A DNA stretch of 64,000 nucleotides from Virgibacillus proomii (GCF_018916875.1 NZ_JAHLNO010000005.1:42164-106163), one strand, 5' to 3'; shown: positions 1 to 9,333, counted from the stretch's first letter. The notes: generated by a model from the sequence alone, not told the origin. Program-made: numbers and translations.

Positions 1-227
1 TACCAAATGGCCATATCTTCTTAGTAACAGAAAAACCGCAAATGCCAAACATCGTTGGCTGGTCATTTCGAGATGCTATGCAGTTTGCTCAACTGTTGGA
101 TTTAAAAACAGAAACATTTGGTAATGGTTATGTAGCGACACAGAATATTAAAACCGGGACTAAAATTAAGCCAGGTGACTATTTGGGGATTGAACTTGTT
201 CCACTTAAAAAACAAAAGAATAACTAA
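1..227 (+). CDS. pbpB: Penicillin-binding protein 2B, C-terminal end (partial)
   Basis: Reading frame is open from base 3 to the left edge, so this is the 3' end of a gene whose start lies outside the window. The visible 74 residues form a PASTA-like segment (PNIVGWSFRDAMQF, then NIKTGTKIKPGDYL) and a Lys-rich tail. Its position directly before spoVD and murE matches pbpB, the class B transpeptidase of the divisome that crosslinks septal peptidoglycan outside the membrane. The catalytic domain is not in the window, so the identity rests on synteny and the PASTA end. Confidence 0.8.
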   Translation, partial: PNGHIFLVTEKPQMPNIVGWSFRDAMQFAQLLDLKTETFGNGYVATQNIKTGTKIKPGDYLGIELVPLKKQKNN

Positions 228-243
228 GTCTTCATCGAAGTAC

Positions 244-280
244 CCCCTTATCTTCAGTCGAAGTGAAAAAGTATAAGGGG
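244..280 (+). other. Hairpin between pbpB and spoVD
   Basis: CCCCTTAT at 244-251 pairs perfectly with ATAAGGGG at 273-280 (8 bp, 21-nt loop). No T-tract follows, so it is a weak terminator candidate; it may set the 3' end of pbpB mRNA by blocking exonucleases. Confidence 0.4.
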
Positions 281-356
281 AACCAACTAAAATTCTTCTA
301 AATTAATCTATGAAGAAGAAATAAAAGCCAAGGGTTTTATGTAAGAGAAACAGTGT

Positions 357-384
357 TCTAATCCATCTTCAATGTTCATATAGT
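357..384 (+). promoter_or_regulatory. Possible sigma-E promoter of spoVD
   Basis: CATATAGT at 377-384 matches the sigma-E -10 consensus CATACAnT except for one base; TCTAAT at 357-362, 14 nt upstream, is a weak -35. spoVD is sigma-E dependent in B. subtilis. The -35 match is poor, so this is tentative. Confidence 0.35.
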
Positions 385-418
385 GGATACAAGCATGTCT
401 TTAAAAAGGAGATGTAAT

Positions 419-2350
419 ATGAAACGTGTATCCGCTGTGACGACGAAGAAAAGGATTGTCGCTGTTTTTCTTATTGGTTTAGTCATTTTTCTCATCATCG
501 ATATTCGCTTAGGCTATGTACAATTTGTACTAGGTGATCAATTAATGGGACAAGCTACAGATTCATGGACAAGAAATATCGAATTTGAACCTGAACGGGG
601 GAGGATTCTAGATGAAAATGGAGAGGTTCTTGCTGAGAATGTAACAGCACCCTCTGTTGTTGTTGTCCCTAGGCAGGTTAAAGAACCGAAAGAAACAGCA
701 AAAAAACTAGCGGCTATTTTAGATATTTCTGAGGAGAAAGCATTGGAATATATTACAAGAAATGCTTCCAGTGTGAACATACACCCAGAAGGTCGAAAAA
801 TCAATGAAAAACAGGAAATGGCAATTCGCTCACTAAATATGGAAGGTATTTATTTAGCGAAGGATTCAAAAAGGCATTATCCATATGGTGATGATCTTTC
901 CCATGTATTAGGCTTTGCAGGGATTGATAATCAAGGCTTAATGGGACTTGAATTATTTTATGATGAGCTACTAAATGGTGAAAAAGGAAGTTTATCATTT
1001 TATTCAGATGCTAAAGGAAGAAGATTAGATGATTTGGCTGATATCTACACACCGCCAAAAGATGGGTTAGACTTAAAAACAACGATCAATACGAAGGTCC
1101 AAACGATTATGGAAAGAGAGTTAGATTTAGTGGAATCCAAATATGATCCGGATGGTGCTATTGCTATTGCAGTTAATCCTAAAACGGGCGGTGTTCTTGG
1201 AATGACATCACGTCCTAATTTTCATCCGGAAAACTATCAAGAGGTAGATTCTACTATTTTTGACCGTAATTTACCAATTTGGAGTACGTATGAGCCGGGT
1301 TCTACTTTTAAAATTATAACACTGGCCGCAGCACTTGAAGAGGGAGTGGTAGATTTAACAAAAGATCATTACCACGATGATGGTGCTATTAAAGTAGGAG
1401 GAGCAAGACTACGTTGTTGGAAAAGTGGCGGACATGGGAGTCAGAATTATTTAGAGGTTGTGCAAAATTCTTGTAACCCGGGTTTCGTCAATCTTGGGCA
1501 AAAGCTTGGAGACGACAAGCTATTTTCATATATTCATAATTTTGGCTTTGGTAAGAAAACAGGGATTGATTTACAAGGAGAAGGAACTGGTATTTTATTT
1601 AAACCAGAAAATATTGGACCGGTTGAGTTAGCTACTACTTCCTTTGGTCAAGGTGTTTCTGTTACACCGATTCAACAAGTGATGGCTGTAGCAGCTGCTG
1701 TAAATGGCGGCTATTTGTATAAGCCATACATTGCAGATGAATGGATTGATCCGACAACTTCACAAGTTCAGCAGAAGGTAGAACCAACTTTAAAGAAAAG
1801 AGTTATCTCGCCTGAGACTTCAAAAGAAATCCGTCAGGCGCTAGAAAGCGTCGTGGCAGAAGGAACAGGACGTCCGGCTTATGTAGATGGTTACCGTGTG
1901 GGTGGGAAAACGGGAACTGCACAAAAAGTGGGGCCAGATGGTAGATATATGGAAAACAATTATATTGTATCATTTATTGGATTTGCACCAGCTAATGATC
2001 CAGAAATCGTCGTCTATGTAGCGGTTGATAATCCAAAAAATACTGTTCAATTCGGTGGAGTTGTAGCAGCTCCAATTGTAGGGACTATTATTGGCGATAG
2101 CCTCCGAGCAATGGATATCAAACCGCAAAAGGGAGGATTGGAAAAGGAATACCAGTGGCCAGAAGAGCCAAAAGTAGAAGTTCCTGACTTGGTTGGATTA
2201 AGAAAGAAAGAGTTAACGGAGTATATGACAAATTTGTCAGTAGAAACGAGTGGAGAGGGAGACTATATCGTTGATCAAGCTCCTAGTCCTGGAACAAAAG
2301 TTGAACAAGGATCTAAAATTAGAATTTATTTAGCGAAAAAAGATCGTTAA
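419..2350 (+). CDS. spoVD: Stage V sporulation protein D, class B PBP with PASTA domain
   Basis: Membrane-anchored transpeptidase that crosslinks spore cortex peptidoglycan, the sporulation partner of the SEDS protein SpoVE. I start it at ATG 419 behind AAAAAGGAGATG; an in-frame ATG at 383 has no ribosome site. The protein is 643 aa, typical of SpoVD. One membrane helix at about 12-30, PBP dimerisation domain about 50-220, then the transpeptidase with STFK (Ser about 295), SCN (about 351) and KTG (about 497). A single PASTA domain covers about 585-640. It follows pbpB as in B. subtilis; the lone C-terminal PASTA and order support SpoVD over a second PBP2B. Confidence 0.95.
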   Translation: MKRVSAVTTKKRIVAVFLIGLVIFLIIDIRLGYVQFVLGDQLMGQATDSWTRNIEFEPERGRILDENGEVLAENVTAPSVVVVPRQVKEPKETAKKLAAILDISEEKALEYITRNASSVNIHPEGRKINEKQEMAIRSLNMEGIYLAKDSKRHYPYGDDLSHVLGFAGIDNQGLMGLELFYDELLNGEKGSLSFYSDAKGRRLDDLADIYTPPKDGLDLKTTINTKVQTIMERELDLVESKYDPDGAIAIAVNPKTGGVLGMTSRPNFHPENYQEVDSTIFDRNLPIWSTYEPGSTFKIITLAAALEEGVVDLTKDHYHDDGAIKVGGARLRCWKSGGHGSQNYLEVVQNSCNPGFVNLGQKLGDDKLFSYIHNFGFGKKTGIDLQGEGTGILFKPENIGPVELATTSFGQGVSVTPIQQVMAVAAAVNGGYLYKPYIADEWIDPTTSQVQQKVEPTLKKRVISPETSKEIRQALESVVAEGTGRPAYVDGYRVGGKTGTAQKVGPDGRYMENNYIVSFIGFAPANDPEIVVYVAVDNPKNTVQFGGVVAAPIVGTIIGDSLRAMDIKPQKGGLEKEYQWPEEPKVEVPDLVGLRKKELTEYMTNLSVETSGEGDYIVDQAPSPGTKVEQGSKIRIYLAKKDR

Positions 2351-2363
2351 ATAGATTTATATT

Positions 2364-2372
2364 TGCTATAAT
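2364..2372 (+). promoter_or_regulatory. Extended -10 promoter for murE
   Basis: TGCTATAAT at 2364-2372 is a perfect extended -10 element for sigma-A, 14 nt after the spoVD stop. No good -35 is visible, as is usual for extended -10 promoters. It would give murE and the genes after it vegetative transcription independent of sporulation-specific spoVD. Confidence 0.55.
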
Positions 2373-2389
2373 AGATAGGCAAAATAAAG

Positions 2390-2411
2390 AAGAGGGTTAT
2401 ACTACCCTCTT
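2390..2411 (+). other. Leader hairpin upstream of murE
   Basis: AAGAGGG (2390-2396) pairs with CCCTCTT (2405-2411), 7 bp and 8-nt loop, followed by A residues not T, so not an intrinsic terminator. It lies about 10 nt after the expected start of a transcript from the 2364 promoter. Confidence 0.45.
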
Positions 2412-2476
2412 AAAAACGAATGTCACAAAGAATTATTATATAGTGAGAATTTAACAAGAAGAATGGGATGTTACAA

Positions 2477-3952
2477 ATGAATTTAGAAGAATTAGTAAGC
2501 TGTTTACCTTTTTATCAAACAAACAAAAGTATCGACAACATTGATGTTACGAACATTGTGATGGACTCACGAAAAGTGGAGTCTGGCAATTTATTTGTTT
2601 GTATTGCTGGTTATACAGTCGATGGACATGATTTTGTTAAGCAGGCTGAACAAAAAGGAGCTGTTGCCATTGTCGCAGAAAAGCCGGTGGATTCAAAGCT
2701 TCCTACTATATTTGTTGCCGATTCCCATCGAGCCTTGTCGATGCTCGCTGTAAAGTTTTTTGAGAATCCAACAAGTAAACTTCCTTTAATCGGTGTAACT
2801 GGAACAAACGGTAAAACAACCGTAACATATTTACTGGAAGCTATCTTTCAATTAGCTGAGCGGAAAACCGGTGTTATAGGCACCATACACATGAAGATTG
2901 GAGAAAAAACGTATCCGGTTGTAAATACTACTCCAGATGCAATCATGTTGCAGCAATCATTTAAACATATGTTGGACGAAGGAGTAGACCAGGCAATTAT
3001 GGAGGTTTCTTCTCATGCACTTGTGCAAGGTAGAGTCCATGGCTGTGATTATGATATGGCTATATTTACCAATATCTCCCAAGATCATTTAGATTTTCAT
3101 AAAGATATGGATGAGTATTTACGAGCAAAAAGTCTGTTATTTGCTCAACTGGGAAATAATTATACGGAAGAAAAACTAAAATTTGCGATTATTAATGAAG
3201 ATGAAGCAGCAAGTAAAGTATTAAAAGAAAGCACTGCACAGCAAGTCATTACGTACGGTATTAATAAACCAAGTCAAGTGATGGCAACTGGTATTAAATT
3301 AGGAGCTAGAGGGATCCATTTTCAGCTGCAAACCCCAGTTGGCAATATACATATTAAAAGTAAACTGATGGGGAAATTTAATGTTTATAATATGCTGGCA
3401 GCGAGTGCAGCCGCAATAGCCGTAAACATTCCACTTTCGGTTATTCAAACAGCTTTTCAGCAAATCGAAGGCGTGAATGGACGGTTTGAGCCAGTTAATG
3501 AAGGTCAGCCATTTGCAGTAATTGTTGATTATGCACATACCCCGGACTCGTTGGAAAACGTCTTACAAACGGTGAAGGAGTTTGCCGCTGAACGTGTATT
3601 TGTAGTTGTTGGTTGTGGAGGAGATCGGGATCGGACGAAGCGGCCAATAATGGCAAAAATAGCGGCTGAATATGCAGATAAAGCAATTCTAACCTCTGAT
3701 AATCCAAGAACTGAAGATCCACAGGCGATTCTAGATGATATGATTAGTGGATTATCACAAGATTCCACATATGAGGTGATTGTTGATCGTAAGGAAGCTA
3801 TTTATGAAGCGGTCCATCAAGCAGCACCTGGAGATATTATCGTTATTGCTGGAAAAGGTCATGAAACATATCAGCAGATTGGTCATACAAAACATGATTT
3901 TGATGATCGAAAAGTTGCCCGTGCAGCAATTTTAGCGAAGGAGAATAAATGA
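2477..3952 (+). CDS. murE: UDP-MurNAc-tripeptide synthetase (meso-DAP adding)
   Basis: Cytoplasmic ATP-dependent ligase adding the third residue to UDP-MurNAc-L-Ala-D-Glu. The ATP loop TGTNGKTT lies near residue 115 and the three Mur ligase domains are complete at 491 aa. The DNPR motif (TSDNPRTEDP, about residue 408) is the known signature for meso-diaminopimelate rather than lysine, so the wall is probably of the A1-gamma type. The start is uncertain: ATG 2477 and ATG 2468 are in frame and neither has a strong ribosome site; I prefer 2477. The stop overlaps the murF start. Confidence 0.95.
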   Translation: MNLEELVSCLPFYQTNKSIDNIDVTNIVMDSRKVESGNLFVCIAGYTVDGHDFVKQAEQKGAVAIVAEKPVDSKLPTIFVADSHRALSMLAVKFFENPTSKLPLIGVTGTNGKTTVTYLLEAIFQLAERKTGVIGTIHMKIGEKTYPVVNTTPDAIMLQQSFKHMLDEGVDQAIMEVSSHALVQGRVHGCDYDMAIFTNISQDHLDFHKDMDEYLRAKSLLFAQLGNNYTEEKLKFAIINEDEAASKVLKESTAQQVITYGINKPSQVMATGIKLGARGIHFQLQTPVGNIHIKSKLMGKFNVYNMLAASAAAIAVNIPLSVIQTAFQQIEGVNGRFEPVNEGQPFAVIVDYAHTPDSLENVLQTVKEFAAERVFVVVGCGGDRDRTKRPIMAKIAAEYADKAILTSDNPRTEDPQAILDDMISGLSQDSTYEVIVDRKEAIYEAVHQAAPGDIIVIAGKGHETYQQIGHTKHDFDDRKVARAAILAKENK

Positions 3953-5313
3953 TGTTTACGGTAAAATGGCTTTCGCAAGTATTGCCAGACTATAAGGGAA
4001 ATATAATTGGTCAATCGATTCAAGGAGTTTACACGGATAGTCGTGAGACAATGACAAATGGTTTATTTGTCCCTATTATTGGTGAACGCTTTGATGGACA
4101 TCAGTTTGTCGACCAAGCAATTACGAATGGAGCAATTGCAGTTATATGGGATAAGGAAAAAAAACTACCGGAAACGATACCTGAATATATTACGGTCTTT
4201 AAGGTTGATAATACGTTGACAGCCCTTCAAACCTTAGCGTCAGAATATCGCAAATTGGTTGATCCAATTGTGATTGCTGTCACGGGTTCCAATGGCAAGA
4301 CCACAACGAAAGATATGGTTGCAGCAATTTTAAAAACAACGTACAAGACCCATTATACAGCTGGTAATTTTAATAATCATATTGGTTTGCCATTAACTAT
4401 TTTGTCAATGCCGAAAGAAACAGAAGCATTGGTTGTTGAAATGGGAATGAGCCACTCTGGGGAGATTCAATTATTATCCACCATCGCAAAGCCTGATTAT
4501 GCTATTATCACAAATATCGGTGAATCACATATCGAATTTTTAGGTTCTAGGGAAAATATTGCCAAGGCTAAACTGGAAATACTAGCAGGACTGAGTAAAA
4601 CAGGTACATTAGTAATCGATGGGGATGAACCGTTATTAAGTCATCTGCACCATCATGATTATGTAAAAACATGCGGTTTTACAGCGGGGAATGATATACA
4701 AATTACTTCATCAGTATTAAAGCAAGAACAAACCGTATTCCAAATACTTGATGGCTCCACTTATACAATCCCCTTTTTAGGAAGTCATCATGCTAAGAAT
4801 GCTGCTTTGGCAATTACTATAGGCAAATGCTTAAATATACCAACAGAAAAAATCCAAACAGCGTTTGATTCTATCACGAAAACAGGCATGCGATTTGAAA
4901 AACGAATTGGAAAAAATGGCGTTACGATTATTAACGATGCATACAATGCTTCTGCAACATCGATGAAAGCTGCCATTCAGGTTGTTAAACAAATGGGCGG
5001 GTTTTCGGAAAGGGTATTAGTGCTAGGAGATATTTTAGAACTGGGAGTTTATTCTGAAGCTATACATCGATCTATTGTAGAAGTAATTGATAAACCAATT
5101 ACAAAAGTTTGCACATTTGGTAAAGCTGCTAAATATATTACAGAGGCGATGAATGAGCAGAATAACCCGGTTCCTGCAGAACATTACTCAACCAAACAAG
5201 CTTTACTCAAAGCGCTGAAACCTCATTTACATGAAAAAGCAATTATTTTATTTAAAGCTTCTAGAGGGTTGAAGTTTGAAGTATTAATAACTGAGTTGAA
5301 TCAGTCTATATAG
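3949..5313 (+). CDS. murF: UDP-MurNAc-tripeptide--D-Ala-D-Ala ligase
   Basis: Mur ligase that adds D-Ala-D-Ala to complete the UDP-MurNAc-pentapeptide. 454 aa; ATP loop [12 protein letters not shown] near residue 108 and conserved NFNNHIGLP and NDAYNASATSM segments typical of MurF. The start ATG 3949 overlaps the murE TGA and is followed at once by a second ATG (3952); GAAGGAGA upstream serves either. In B. subtilis murF is outside the dcw cluster, so the murE-murF-mraY order seen here is the arrangement of many other bacteria. Confidence 0.95.
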   Translation: MMFTVKWLSQVLPDYKGNIIGQSIQGVYTDSRETMTNGLFVPIIGERFDGHQFVDQAITNGAIAVIWDKEKKLPETIPEYITVFKVDNTLTALQTLASEYRKLVDPIVIAVTGSNGKTTTKDMVAAILKTTYKTHYTAGNFNNHIGLPLTILSMPKETEALVVEMGMSHSGEIQLLSTIAKPDYAIITNIGESHIEFLGSRENIAKAKLEILAGLSKTGTLVIDGDEPLLSHLHHHDYVKTCGFTAGNDIQITSSVLKQEQTVFQILDGSTYTIPFLGSHHAKNAALAITIGKCLNIPTEKIQTAFDSITKTGMRFEKRIGKNGVTIINDAYNASATSMKAAIQVVKQMGGFSERVLVLGDILELGVYSEAIHRSIVEVIDKPITKVCTFGKAAKYITEAMNEQNNPVPAEHYSTKQALLKALKPHLHEKAIILFKASRGLKFEVLITELNQSI

Positions 5314-5343
5314 TCGGGCGGTTTCGTACAAGGAGGAATAATA

Positions 5344-6330
5344 ATGAATTTTTCTGTGTTATTTATAACCATGGCAATCGCATTCTTAATTACCGTCCTT
5401 TTATCTCCTATTTTTATTCCATTTTTAAGACAATTGAAGTTTGGACAAAGTATTAGGGAAGAAGGACCTAAATCCCATATGAAAAAGACTGGAACACCAA
5501 CGATGGGTGGTATTATGATTGTTTTTAGCATTGTCATAACCTCTCTGATTATGGCATGGAAAACAAATCCAGTCGGTGTTAGCTATGAACTGTGGATTTT
5601 ATTGTTTGTTCTCGTGGGATATGGTCTGTTAGGGTTTTTAGATGATTTTATTAAAATTATAAAAAAACGTAATCTTGGCTTGACCTCAAAACAAAAGCTG
5701 CTAGGACAATTAATTATTGCGCTTATTGTATTTTTTGTCTTACGATATCAAGGATTTCCAACGTATATTTCTATTCCAGGTACAACCATTCAGTTGGAAT
5801 TAGGCTGGGGTTACGCTCTTTTAATTATATTTATGCTCGTTGGTTCATCGAATGCAGTAAATTTAACAGATGGTTTGGACGGGTTACTGGCAGGAACTGC
5901 AGCCATTGCGTTTGGTGCCTTTGGAATCTTAGCTTGGTATGGCTTCCCCCAAAATGAGGTAACTATTTTTGCATTAGCTGTGGTCGGAGCATTACTGGGC
6001 TTTCTTGTGTTCAATGCACATCCTGCTAAAGTGTTTATGGGAGATACAGGTTCGTTAGCATTAGGAGGAGCGATTGCTGCCGTTGCGATTTTGACCAAAC
6101 TAGAGATCATTCTAGTCATCATTGGCGGTGTGTTTGTCATTGAAACACTTTCTGTGATTATTCAAGTAATATCATTTAAAACAACTGGAAAAAGGGTGTT
6201 TAAAATGAGCCCATTACATCATCATTATGAGCTTTTAGGCTGGTCAGAATGGCGCGTCGTGACAACCTTTTGGCTAGTGGGGCTTGTTTTTGCAGCTTTA
6301 GGAATTTATATTGAGGTGGGCTTAAATTGA
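5344..6330 (+). CDS. mraY: Phospho-MurNAc-pentapeptide transferase
   Basis: Polytopic membrane enzyme that moves phospho-MurNAc-pentapeptide from UDP to undecaprenyl phosphate, giving lipid I. 328 aa with about ten hydrophobic helices. Family motifs are visible: GFLDDFIK near residue 100, the aspartate box [12 protein letters not shown] near 176, [12 protein letters not shown] near 230 and the histidine motif SPLHHHYE near 287. AAGGAGGAATAATA precedes the ATG. murD starts inside its last codon, indicating translational coupling. Confidence 0.96.
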   Translation: MNFSVLFITMAIAFLITVLLSPIFIPFLRQLKFGQSIREEGPKSHMKKTGTPTMGGIMIVFSIVITSLIMAWKTNPVGVSYELWILLFVLVGYGLLGFLDDFIKIIKKRNLGLTSKQKLLGQLIIALIVFFVLRYQGFPTYISIPGTTIQLELGWGYALLIIFMLVGSSNAVNLTDGLDGLLAGTAAIAFGAFGILAWYGFPQNEVTIFALAVVGALLGFLVFNAHPAKVFMGDTGSLALGGAIAAVAILTKLEIILVIIGGVFVIETLSVIIQVISFKTTGKRVFKMSPLHHHYELLGWSEWRVVTTFWLVGLVFAALGIYIEVGLN

Positions 6331-7676
6331 CAAGGCTAAAAAATTTTCCCTATAACCATATTCTTGTTTTAGGATTAGCAAAAAGCGGCACTGCTGCCGT
6401 AAGAGTTTTGTTACAACATGGAAAAAAAGTACGTGTAAATGATCAAAAGGCAGTAGCAACCGATTCAGAGGTAAAGAAACTAAAAGAGATGGGCGCAGAT
6501 ATGATACTCGGCTCCCATCCTATTTGTGTGCTTGATGGAATTGAAATCATTGTGAAAAATCCGGGAATTAATTATGAAAACCCAATTATAAAAGAAGCGA
6601 TAGAACGTCAGATTCCAATTATTACAGAAATTGAGATAGCTGCCCAGCTAACGGATGCTCCGATCATCGGTATAACAGGCTCAAATGGGAAGACAACGAC
6701 GACAACGTTAACAACAGAAATGTTAAAAAAAAGTAATCAGGCTGTTAAAGTTGCGGGAAATATAGGGATCGTTGCGACTGAAATAGCTGAAAACTTAGTA
6801 GAAAATGAAAGGTTAGTTTTAGAATTATCTTCCTTTCAGCTGATGGGAGTTGATAAGTTTAAACCAAAAATTGCCGTCTTACTTAATATATTTGAAGCAC
6901 ATCTAGATTATCATAAAACCTTTGAGAACTATAAACAGGCAAAGTTTAATATATTTAAAAATCAAACTGAAGACGATTTTCTTGTATATAATGGGAATGA
7001 TAAAAACATCATAGAAGAGATTGAGAAATGCAAAGCAACAAAAATTCCTTTTTCTGTAAAAGAACAGCTTGCTAACGGAGCTTGGATGGATGAAAATTCC
7101 ATTTACTTTAAAGATGAAAAGATTATGGATCGAATCGATATTGCCTTATTAGGTGAGCACAATTATGAAAATATTTTAGCTGCAGTGGCAGCTGCTAAAT
7201 TAAGTGGTGCTACAAATGAAGGAATTCGAACCGTTTTATCTATGTTTACTGGGGTAAAACATCGCTTGCAATTTGTCGGTAATTTCCATGAACGCTTGTT
7301 TTATAACGATTCCAAAGCCACGAATATTTTAGCTACGCAAAAGGCATTATCAGCTTTTGAACAACCAGTTATTTTATTAGCGGGTGGTTTAGATCGTGGC
7401 AATGAATTTACGGATTTACTTCCATATATGAAGCATGTGAAAGCATTAGTATTATTTGGCGAAACGGCAAATAAATTAAAAGAAATAGGTAAAAAAGCAA
7501 ATATTCCTGTTATTCGGTTAACAGAAAATGTTCAATCAGCAGTCCAAATTGCTTTTGAAATTTCTCAAGAGAAAGATATTATTTTGTTATCACCAGCATG
7601 TGCCAGCTGGGATCAATATCGAACATTTGAAGAAAGAGGAGACATGTTTATACAAGCTGTGCATACATTAGTATAG
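6327..7676 (+). CDS. murD: UDP-MurNAc-L-alanine--D-glutamate ligase
   Basis: Adds D-Glu to UDP-MurNAc-L-Ala in the cytoplasm. 449 aa; Rossmann-like N-terminal domain ([11 protein letters not shown]), ATP loop [14 protein letters not shown] near 115, and NDSKATN and LLAGGLDRG in the C-terminal part. Starts with TTG overlapping the mraY stop (TTGA), with GAGGTGGG 7 nt upstream inside mraY. It ends the co-translated murE-murF-mraY-murD run; a 540-bp repeat-filled gap follows before spoVE. Confidence 0.95.
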   Translation: MTRLKNFPYNHILVLGLAKSGTAAVRVLLQHGKKVRVNDQKAVATDSEVKKLKEMGADMILGSHPICVLDGIEIIVKNPGINYENPIIKEAIERQIPIITEIEIAAQLTDAPIIGITGSNGKTTTTTLTTEMLKKSNQAVKVAGNIGIVATEIAENLVENERLVLELSSFQLMGVDKFKPKIAVLLNIFEAHLDYHKTFENYKQAKFNIFKNQTEDDFLVYNGNDKNIIEEIEKCKATKIPFSVKEQLANGAWMDENSIYFKDEKIMDRIDIALLGEHNYENILAAVAAAKLSGATNEGIRTVLSMFTGVKHRLQFVGNFHERLFYNDSKATNILATQKALSAFEQPVILLAGGLDRGNEFTDLLPYMKHVKALVLFGETANKLKEIGKKANIPVIRLTENVQSAVQIAFEISQEKDIILLSPACASWDQYRTFEERGDMFIQAVHTLV

Positions 7677-7759
7677 GGGCTTGTTTAAAATAAAATAATT
7701 AAAGTTCATGTTCAAAAAAGAGGATAAAAAGGCTTAAGGTCTGCTAAACTGGCAGGCGT

Positions 7760-7793
7760 CCTTGAAAAATCAAAGCGCTTTGATTTTTCAAGG
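7760..7793. repeat. 34-bp perfect palindrome
   Basis: The 17-base arm CCTTGAAAAATCAAAGC is followed at once by its exact reverse complement, with no spacer. The arm ends resemble the family D unit junction TTTTTCAAGGA, so it may have arisen from an inverted duplication of a D unit. Confidence 0.85.
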
Positions 7794-7816
7794 ATGTTGA
7801 TCACAAAGACGTTGCA

Positions 7817-7976
7817 ACATGACAAGGAAAGCTACGTCAGCGACGCATCGCACGCTGAAAAAGCGTTCTTCTTTTTCAAGGACATGGAAAGCTACAACAG
7901 CGATACATCGCGGTTTTTTAAGGACAAGAAAAGCTACATCAGCGTCGCAGCGCACGAAGAAAAAGCGCTCCTTGAA
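7817..7976 (+). repeat. Family D array, three units
   Basis: Units begin with ACAAGGAAAGCTAC-like sequence at about 7820, 7883 and 7922 and contain a GCGA-nnnn-TCGC mini-hairpin. Long units add GAAAAAG/CTTTTTC stems. Unit length alternates between about 63 and about 40 bp. The same units occur near 16740, 27950, 38620-38757 and 60868-60966. Confidence 0.75.
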
Positions 7977-7991
7977 TGAAGTTCCACTTTA

Positions 7992-8060
7992 TCTCGTCAG
8001 AAGTTCTCCAGTTTGTATGTCACAGGATGAGTACTCCAGCTTTTGTTCTCCTGTCACAGC
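7992..8060 (+). repeat. Family E module, copy 1
   Basis: TCTCGTCAGAAG followed by AGCTTTTGTTCTC. It aligns with 16866-16926, 24888-24957 and 45337-45402, which share CAGAAG, GCTAACCGAG and AGCTTTTG-type words. Confidence 0.6.
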
Positions 8061-8180
8061 GCTGATACTAGCACGTCCAATGTGTCTATGTTCGAATGCA
8101 GTTAGAAACATGGGATACGGAGAAATTCGAATCGTTATTTACCGTCCTTTTTGAACATACTTTAAAAAAATTACTTTTTA

Positions 8181-8214
8181 AACACCCCCTAGCAATCTTG
8201 TAAAGTGGGGTGTT
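8181..8214 (+). promoter_or_regulatory. Hairpin covering the spoVE ribosome binding site
   Basis: AACACCCC (8181-8188) pairs perfectly with GGGGTGTT (8207-8214); the right arm is the only SD-like sequence before the TTG start at 8218. The stem either lowers spoVE translation or, with the following ATTTT, acts as a weak terminator for upstream transcripts. Confidence 0.5.
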
Positions 8215-8217
8215 ATT

Positions 8218-9333
8218 TTGCTTACAAAAAAGAATAATGCACCTTATTCTTCTCCTGATTACATTTTGATAGGTGTTATTGTTGCTTTATTAATTATTGG
8301 CATCGCCATGGTTTACAGTTCTTCATTTGTATGGGCAGAATATAAATTTAATGATGCGTGGTATTATGTAAAACGTCAAGCTCTGTTTGCAGGTGCTGGA
8401 ATGATAGCGATGATTTTTACCATGAATCTTCCATATACGACATGGAAAAAATATGCCAAATTGATTCTGCTGCTTTGTTTTAGCTTATTATTACTTGTTT
8501 TGATACCAGGAATTGGTATGGTACGAGGTGGTGCACAAAGTTGGATTGGAATTGGCGCATTTAGCATTCAGCCTTCTGAGTTTATGAAGTTAGGCTTAAT
8601 TATATTTTTAGCTACCTATCTATCGGTAAACCAAAAATATATTACATCGTTAAGGAAGGGCTTCTTTCCGTCTCTTTTATTGGTTTTTACAGCTTTTGGT
8701 TTAATTATGCTTCAACCTGATTTAGGAACAGGCATGGTGCTTGTATTAACTTGTATGGTCATGATATTTACTGCTGGAGCTAGGTTGTCACATTTTTTTG
8801 GACTGGCTGCTGTTGGACTAGCTGGATTTATTGCACTAATTGCATCAGCTCCATATCGGATTAGTCGAATTACCGCTTTTCTTAATCCGTGGGAAGATCC
8901 TTTAGGTGACGGATTTCAAATTATTCAATCTCTATACGCAATCGGTCCAGGAGGTTTAATGGGACTTGGATTTGGGGAAAGCTTGCAGAAGTTTTTTTAT
9001 TTACCAGAGCCACAAACAGATTTCATTTTTGCTATTTTAGGAGAGGAACTAGGCTTTATCGGCGGAACCGCTGTTCTCTTGTTATTTTTTCTGTTGTTAT
9101 GGCGCGGAATTAAAATAGCGCTTGAAGCACCCGATAGTTTTTCTCGCTTTTTAGCATTGGGTATTGTTTCGATGCTGGCAATTCAGGCGATGATTAATAT
9201 TAGTGTTGTTATCGGATTGATCCCTGTAACTGGGATTACACTTCCTTTTTTGAGCTATGGTGGTTCTTCTTTAACGTTAATCTTATGTTCTGTTGGTATT
9301 TTGTTAAATATTAGTAGATACACAAAAATATAG
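8218..9333 (+). CDS. spoVE: SEDS glycosyltransferase SpoVE/FtsW family
   Basis: Peptidoglycan polymerase of the SEDS family, with about ten membrane helices across 371 aa. Conserved stretches seen: SQPSEFMKL-like IQPSEFMKLG near 120, NPWEDPLGDGFQ near 224, PEPQTDFIFAILGEELGF near 262 and LPFLSYGGSS near 343. Position after murD and pairing with spoVD point to SpoVE, the spore cortex enzyme, but the sequence alone cannot exclude vegetative FtsW. TTG 8218 is the start; its SD lies in a hairpin. The usual murG and murB do not follow. Confidence 0.88.
   Translation: MLTKKNNAPYSSPDYILIGVIVALLIIGIAMVYSSSFVWAEYKFNDAWYYVKRQALFAGAGMIAMIFTMNLPYTTWKKYAKLILLLCFSLLLLVLIPGIGMVRGGAQSWIGIGAFSIQPSEFMKLGLIIFLATYLSVNQKYITSLRKGFFPSLLLVFTAFGLIMLQPDLGTGMVLVLTCMVMIFTAGARLSHFFGLAAVGLAGFIALIASAPYRISRITAFLNPWEDPLGDGFQIIQSLYAIGPGGLMGLGFGESLQKFFYLPEPQTDFIFAILGEELGFIGGTAVLLLFFLLLWRGIKIALEAPDSFSRFLALGIVSMLAIQAMINISVVIGLIPVTGITLPFLSYGGSSLTLILCSVGILLNISRYTKI

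Larger units (their letters stand above)
7708..8158. mobile_element. Composite MITE-like element with terminal inverted repeats
   Basis: ATGTTCAAAAA at 7708-7718 recurs inverted at 8148-8158, an 11-bp perfect terminal inverted repeat that bounds about 450 bp with no credible gene. Inside are a 34-bp perfect palindrome (7760-7793), three family D units (about 7817-7976), the right end of a family C element (about 7975-7992) and a family E module (about 7992-8055). No transposase is present. Open frames here come from the repeat units and shift between copies elsewhere, so I do not call a gene. It separates murD from spoVE. Confidence 0.5.

Noticed and set aside
5811..6140. 109-codon minus-strand frame inside mraY
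   Set aside because: Antisense shadow of a hydrophobic membrane gene with clear MraY motifs; no ribosome site.
7819..8154. 111-codon open frame with repeated peptide in the murD-spoVE gap
   Set aside because: It consists of family D and E repeats. The frame breaks between units in the copy at 27950 (61-bp unit), there is no ribosome site, and the composition is unlike the neighbours.
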